From Methylorubrum populi (GTDB taxonomy: Bacteria; Pseudomonadota; Alphaproteobacteria; Rhizobiales; Beijerinckiaceae): a stretch of 64,000 nucleotides of DNA. Location of the stretch: contig JAQIIU010000003.1 in assembly GCA_036946625.1 (NCBI GenBank), positions 1,997,001 to 2,061,000 on the forward strand, written 5' to 3'. The position numbers were made by a program, and so were the translations under genes. The notes under the pieces are model-generated. The model did not search any database. It saw nothing but the letters and a program-made list of their open reading frames with translations, and was not told the origin of the DNA. Positions 61,086 to 64,000 of the stretch are shown one piece after another. Positions within the stretch are counted from its first letter, which is position 1. Every line of letters starts with the position of its first letter.

Positions 61086-63809
61086 TCAGGCCGCCTCCTC
61101 GCCGCCCTCTTCCTCACCCTCGATATGCTCCACCGAGACCACGCGCTCGGCCTTGTCGGTGTTGAACACCGTGACGCCCTGCGAGGCGCGGCCGACGATG
61201 CGGATGTCGTCCACCGGCACGCGGATGAGCTGGCCGGCATTGGTGACCAGCATGATCTGGTCGGAGGCCTCGACGGGGAAGGAGGCGACGAGGTTGCCGT
61301 TGCGGGCGTTGACCCGCATCGCGGTGATGCCTTTGCCGCCGCGGCCCGAGGTGCGGTACTCGTAGGAGGACGAGCGCTTGCCGAAGCCCCGCTCGGACAG
61401 CGTCAGCACGTACTGCTCGGCGGCGCCCATCGCGCTGTAGCGCTCCTGCGAGATCGCGGCCTCGGCGGTGCCCTCCTCGGCCTCGCCCGGCTCGGTCTCG
61501 CCTTCGCCCGCATCGCCGATGACGGCGCGGCGCATCTTCAGGTAGCCCGCGCGCTCCTCCGGCGCGGCGTCGAAGGCGTTGAGGATCGCCATCGAGATCA
61601 CCCGGTCGTCCTTGGCGAGCGCGATGCCGCGCACGCCGGTCGAGTCGCGGCCCTTGAAGACGCGCACGTCCTCGACGGGGAAGCGGATGCACTGGCCGAG
61701 CGCGGTGGTCAGCAGCACGTTCTGGTCCGGCCGGCAGATCTCGACATGGACGATGTGATCGCCCGGATCGAGCTTCATCGCGATCTTGCCGTTGCGGTTG
61801 ACCGTGGTGAAGTCCGACAGCTTGTTGCGGCGGACGCTGCCGCTGGCGGTCGCGAACATCACGTCGAGGGTGTCCCAGGACGCCTCGTCCTCGGGCAGCG
61901 GCATGATGGTGGAGATGCGCTCGCCCTCGTTCTGCAGGTGCAGGATGTTGACGAGCGCCTTGCCCCGCGCGTTCGGGGCGGCGACCGGCAGGCGCCAGAC
62001 CTTCTCCTTGTAGGCCTGTCCCTGGTCGGAGAAGAACAGCACCGGCGTGTGCGTGCTCGCCACGAACAGCCGCGTGACGAAGTCCTCGTCGCGGGTGGCC
62101 ATGCCGGCCCGGCCCTTGCCGCCGCGCTTCTGCGCCCGGTAGGTCGAGAGCGGCACCCGCTTGACGTAGCCGGCATGGGACACGGTCACGACCATGTCCT
62201 CGCGGGCGATCAGATCCTCGTCCTCGACGCTGAAGTCGGAATCGACGATCTCGGTCTTGCGCGGGGTGGCGAAGAGTGCGCGCACCTCGGCCAGCTCGTC
62301 CTTGACGATCGCCTGGATGCGGGCGCGCGAGCGCAGGATGTCGAGGTAATCGGCGATTTCTTCCGCCAGCTTCTTCAATTCGTCGCCGATCTCGTCGCGG
62401 CCGAGCGCCGTCAGGCGTTGCAGGCGCAAGTCGAGGATGGCGCGGGCCTGGGTCTCGGACAGGCGGTAGGTGCCGTCGTCGGCCACCCGGTGGCGCGGGT
62501 CGTCCACCAGCGCGATCAGCGAGGCGATGTCGTGCGCCGGCCAGTCGCGGGCCATCAGCGCCTCGCGGGCGGTGTTCGGGTCCGGCGAGGTGCGGATCAG
62601 GCGGATCACCTCGTCGATGTTGGCGACCGCGATGGCGAGGCCGCACAGCACGTGGGCGCGCTCGCGCGCCTTGTTCAGGAGGAACTTGGTGCGCCGGGAG
62701 ACGACCTCTTCGCGAAAATCGTTGAAGGCCCGGAGCAGGTCCTTCAGGTTCATCAGTTCGGGGCGCCCGCCGTTGAGCGCGACCATGTTGGCGCCGAACG
62801 AGGTCTGGAGCGGGGTGTAGCGGTAGAGTTGGTTCAGCACGACGTCGGCCATCGCGTCGCGCTTGATCTCGACCACGATGCGCATGCCGTCGCGGTCGGA
62901 TTCGTCGCGCAGGTCCGAGATGCCCTCGACGCGCTTGTCCTTCACCAGCTCGGCGATCTTCTCGATCAGCGTCGCCTTGTTCACCTGGTACGGGATCTCG
63001 GTGAAGATCAGCGCCTCGCGCTCCTTGCGCAGTTCCTCGACATGCGAGCGGGCGCGCATGATGATCGAGCCGCGGCCGGTATTGTAGGCCTGCCGCGTGC
63101 CGGCGCGGCCGAGGATCAGGCCGCCGGTGGGGAAATCGGGGCCCGGGACGATCTCGTTGAGCGCCTCGATGGTCATCCCCGGATCGTCGATCAGCGCGAC
63201 GCAGGCATCGACCAGTTCGCCGAGATTGTGCGGCGGGATGTTGGTGGCCATGCCGACCGCGATGCCGCCCGCGCCGTTGACCAGCAGGTTCGGGAAGCGC
63301 GCCGGGAGGACCGTCGGCTCCTCGCGGGAATCGTCGTAGTTCGACTGGAAATCGACGGTGTTCTTGTCGATGTCGGTGAGCAGCGAGATCGCCGGCCGGG
63401 CGAGCCGCGACTCGGTGTAGCGCATGGCCGCCGGCGGATCGCCGTCGACCGAGCCGAAATTGCCCTGCCCGTCGATGAGCATCAGGCGCATGGAAAAATC
63501 CTGCGCCATCCGCACGAGGGCGTCGTAGATCGATTGGTCGCCGTGCGGGTGGTACTGACCGATCACGTCGCCGACGATGCGGGCCGACTTGACGTATTTG
63601 CGCTCCGGCAGGTGTCCGGATTCGAAGGCCGAGTAGAGGATGCGCCGGTGCACGGGTTTCAGGCCGTCGCGCGCATCGGGCAGCGCGCGGCTCACGATCA
63701 CGCTCATGGCGTAATCGAGATACGAACGGCGCATCTCGTCGGTGATGGAGACGGGCTTGATGTCGGTCGCGGGCGGGGGGGCGCCGGTCGCGTCGTTGTC
63801 GTCTGCCAA
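61086..63809 (-). CDS. gyrA: DNA gyrase subunit A
   Basis: The 907-residue protein has the breakage-reunion domain with the catalytic Tyr in MRYTESRL (about 131), a coiled-coil and gate region, and the C-terminal pinwheel with a GyrA box (QKRGGKGRAGM). An acidic tail follows (EGEEEGGEEAA). In the quinolone region the sequence is HPHGDQSIYD: Gln92 takes the place of E. coli Ser83, and Asp96 matches Asp87. The TTG at 63809 is taken as start because the reading frame upstream is not gyrase-like and GAGAG lies six bases before it. It is divergent in no visible way from anything to the right; the window ends 190 bases upstream. Confidence 0.96.
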   Translation of the reverse strand: MADDNDATGAPPPATDIKPVSITDEMRRSYLDYAMSVIVSRALPDARDGLKPVHRRILYSAFESGHLPERKYVKSARIVGDVIGQYHPHGDQSIYDALVRMAQDFSMRLMLIDGQGNFGSVDGDPPAAMRYTESRLARPAISLLTDIDKNTVDFQSNYDDSREEPTVLPARFPNLLVNGAGGIAVGMATNIPPHNLGELVDACVALIDDPGMTIEALNEIVPGPDFPTGGLILGRAGTRQAYNTGRGSIIMRARSHVEELRKEREALIFTEIPYQVNKATLIEKIAELVKDKRVEGISDLRDESDRDGMRIVVEIKRDAMADVVLNQLYRYTPLQTSFGANMVALNGGRPELMNLKDLLRAFNDFREEVVSRRTKFLLNKARERAHVLCGLAIAVANIDEVIRLIRTSPDPNTAREALMARDWPAHDIASLIALVDDPRHRVADDGTYRLSETQARAILDLRLQRLTALGRDEIGDELKKLAEEIADYLDILRSRARIQAIVKDELAEVRALFATPRKTEIVDSDFSVEDEDLIAREDMVVTVSHAGYVKRVPLSTYRAQKRGGKGRAGMATRDEDFVTRLFVASTHTPVLFFSDQGQAYKEKVWRLPVAAPNARGKALVNILHLQNEGERISTIMPLPEDEASWDTLDVMFATASGSVRRNKLSDFTTVNRNGKIAMKLDPGDHIVHVEICRPDQNVLLTTALGQCIRFPVEDVRVFKGRDSTGVRGIALAKDDRVISMAILNAFDAAPEERAGYLKMRRAVIGDAGEGETEPGEAEEGTAEAAISQERYSAMGAAEQYVLTLSERGFGKRSSSYEYRTSGRGGKGITAMRVNARNGNLVASFPVEASDQIMLVTNAGQLIRVPVDDIRIVGRASQGVTVFNTDKAERVVSVEHIEGEEEGGEEAA

Positions 63810-64000
63810 CGTCGTTCTCTCGATCTTCTGTTCGGTCGCCCGCCGCAAGGAGGCGCCGGGGGAGACGGAAGGGCTATCGCGGGGCGGCCGCTCCGATCCG
63901 CCGACCAAAGGCCGTCGTTTCAGTTGCTGAAATATGAATGACGGCCCGCGCGCACAACATCCGCGGGCCCGCGATCCGCGCTTTGCCGCGGCCTCACGCC
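63810..64000. other. gyrA upstream region
   Basis: The last 191 bases hold no gene start. They should include the gyrA promoter on the minus strand. A GC-rich dyad with CGGCCCGCGCG and CCGCGGGCCCGCG words occurs at about 63942-63975 and may be the terminator of a gene to the right. Confidence 0.4.

Overview
The window looks like a Methylobacterium/Methylorubrum-type alphaproteobacterium. GC is very high, GTG and TTG starts are common, PuuD and GyrA are of the alphaproteobacterial kind, and short extragenic palindromes of the sort seen in that group recur. This assignment is inference from sequence style and gene content, not a database match.

Region 1 (1-10.1 kb) is the right end of an integrated genomic island. 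It ends at 10088-10132 in the 3' half of a tRNA-Gly(GCC) gene, next to a tyrosine recombinase. Reading leftwards from the integrase on the minus strand come a HigBA-type toxin-antitoxin pair, a small unknown ORF, hsdM, hsdS, a Septu PtuA-like ATPase and a PtuB-like HNH nuclease. Junctions are overlapping or nearly so. No hsdR is visible. The left side is closed by a broken IS5-family element and the end of an IS66-family transposase gene. The hsdM part is clearly more AT-rich than the chromosome to the right.

Region 2 (10.7-31.8 kb) begins a very large nucleobase-catabolism supercluster. Purine ring opening is covered by a PuuE-UraD fusion, PuuD membrane urate oxidase, ureidoglycine aminohydrolase and ureidoglycolate lyase. 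Uracil degradation is covered by rutR and rutABCDF, followed by a THI5-type ABC importer; two RutR boxes lie before rutA. A molybdenum hydroxylase (FAD subunit plus a fused 2Fe-2S/Mo subunit) and a CodA-type cytosine deaminase follow, separated by a scar of IS110 and LysR fragments.

Region 3 (32.2-44.0 kb) is a tight eleven-gene operon divergent from a LysR gene: a THI5-type importer, a Rieske oxygenase, a second binding protein, a 2-oxoglutarate/Fe(II) dioxygenase, an FAD oxidase, an NAD(P)H oxidoreductase, an acyl-CoA synthetase, a creatininase-family amidohydrolase and a CocE-type hydrolase. I cannot match it to a characterised pathway; it is probably a catabolic route for an N-heterocycle or amide.

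Region 4 (44.1-57.4 kb) returns to purines: a BMP/PnrA-type nucleoside ABC importer with 8-oxoguanine deaminase and a Tsx-like porin, a UraD-UraH fusion, an NCS2 purine permease, and a MarR regulator divergent from an AmiC-like binding protein. Together these take 8-oxoguanine and probably xanthine to urate, then to allantoin, allantoate and glyoxylate. Allantoate amidohydrolase or allantoicase is not in the window.

Region 5 (58.1-64 kb) is housekeeping: a stand-alone receiver protein, two cyclophilins, a small secreted protein, coaD and gyrA.
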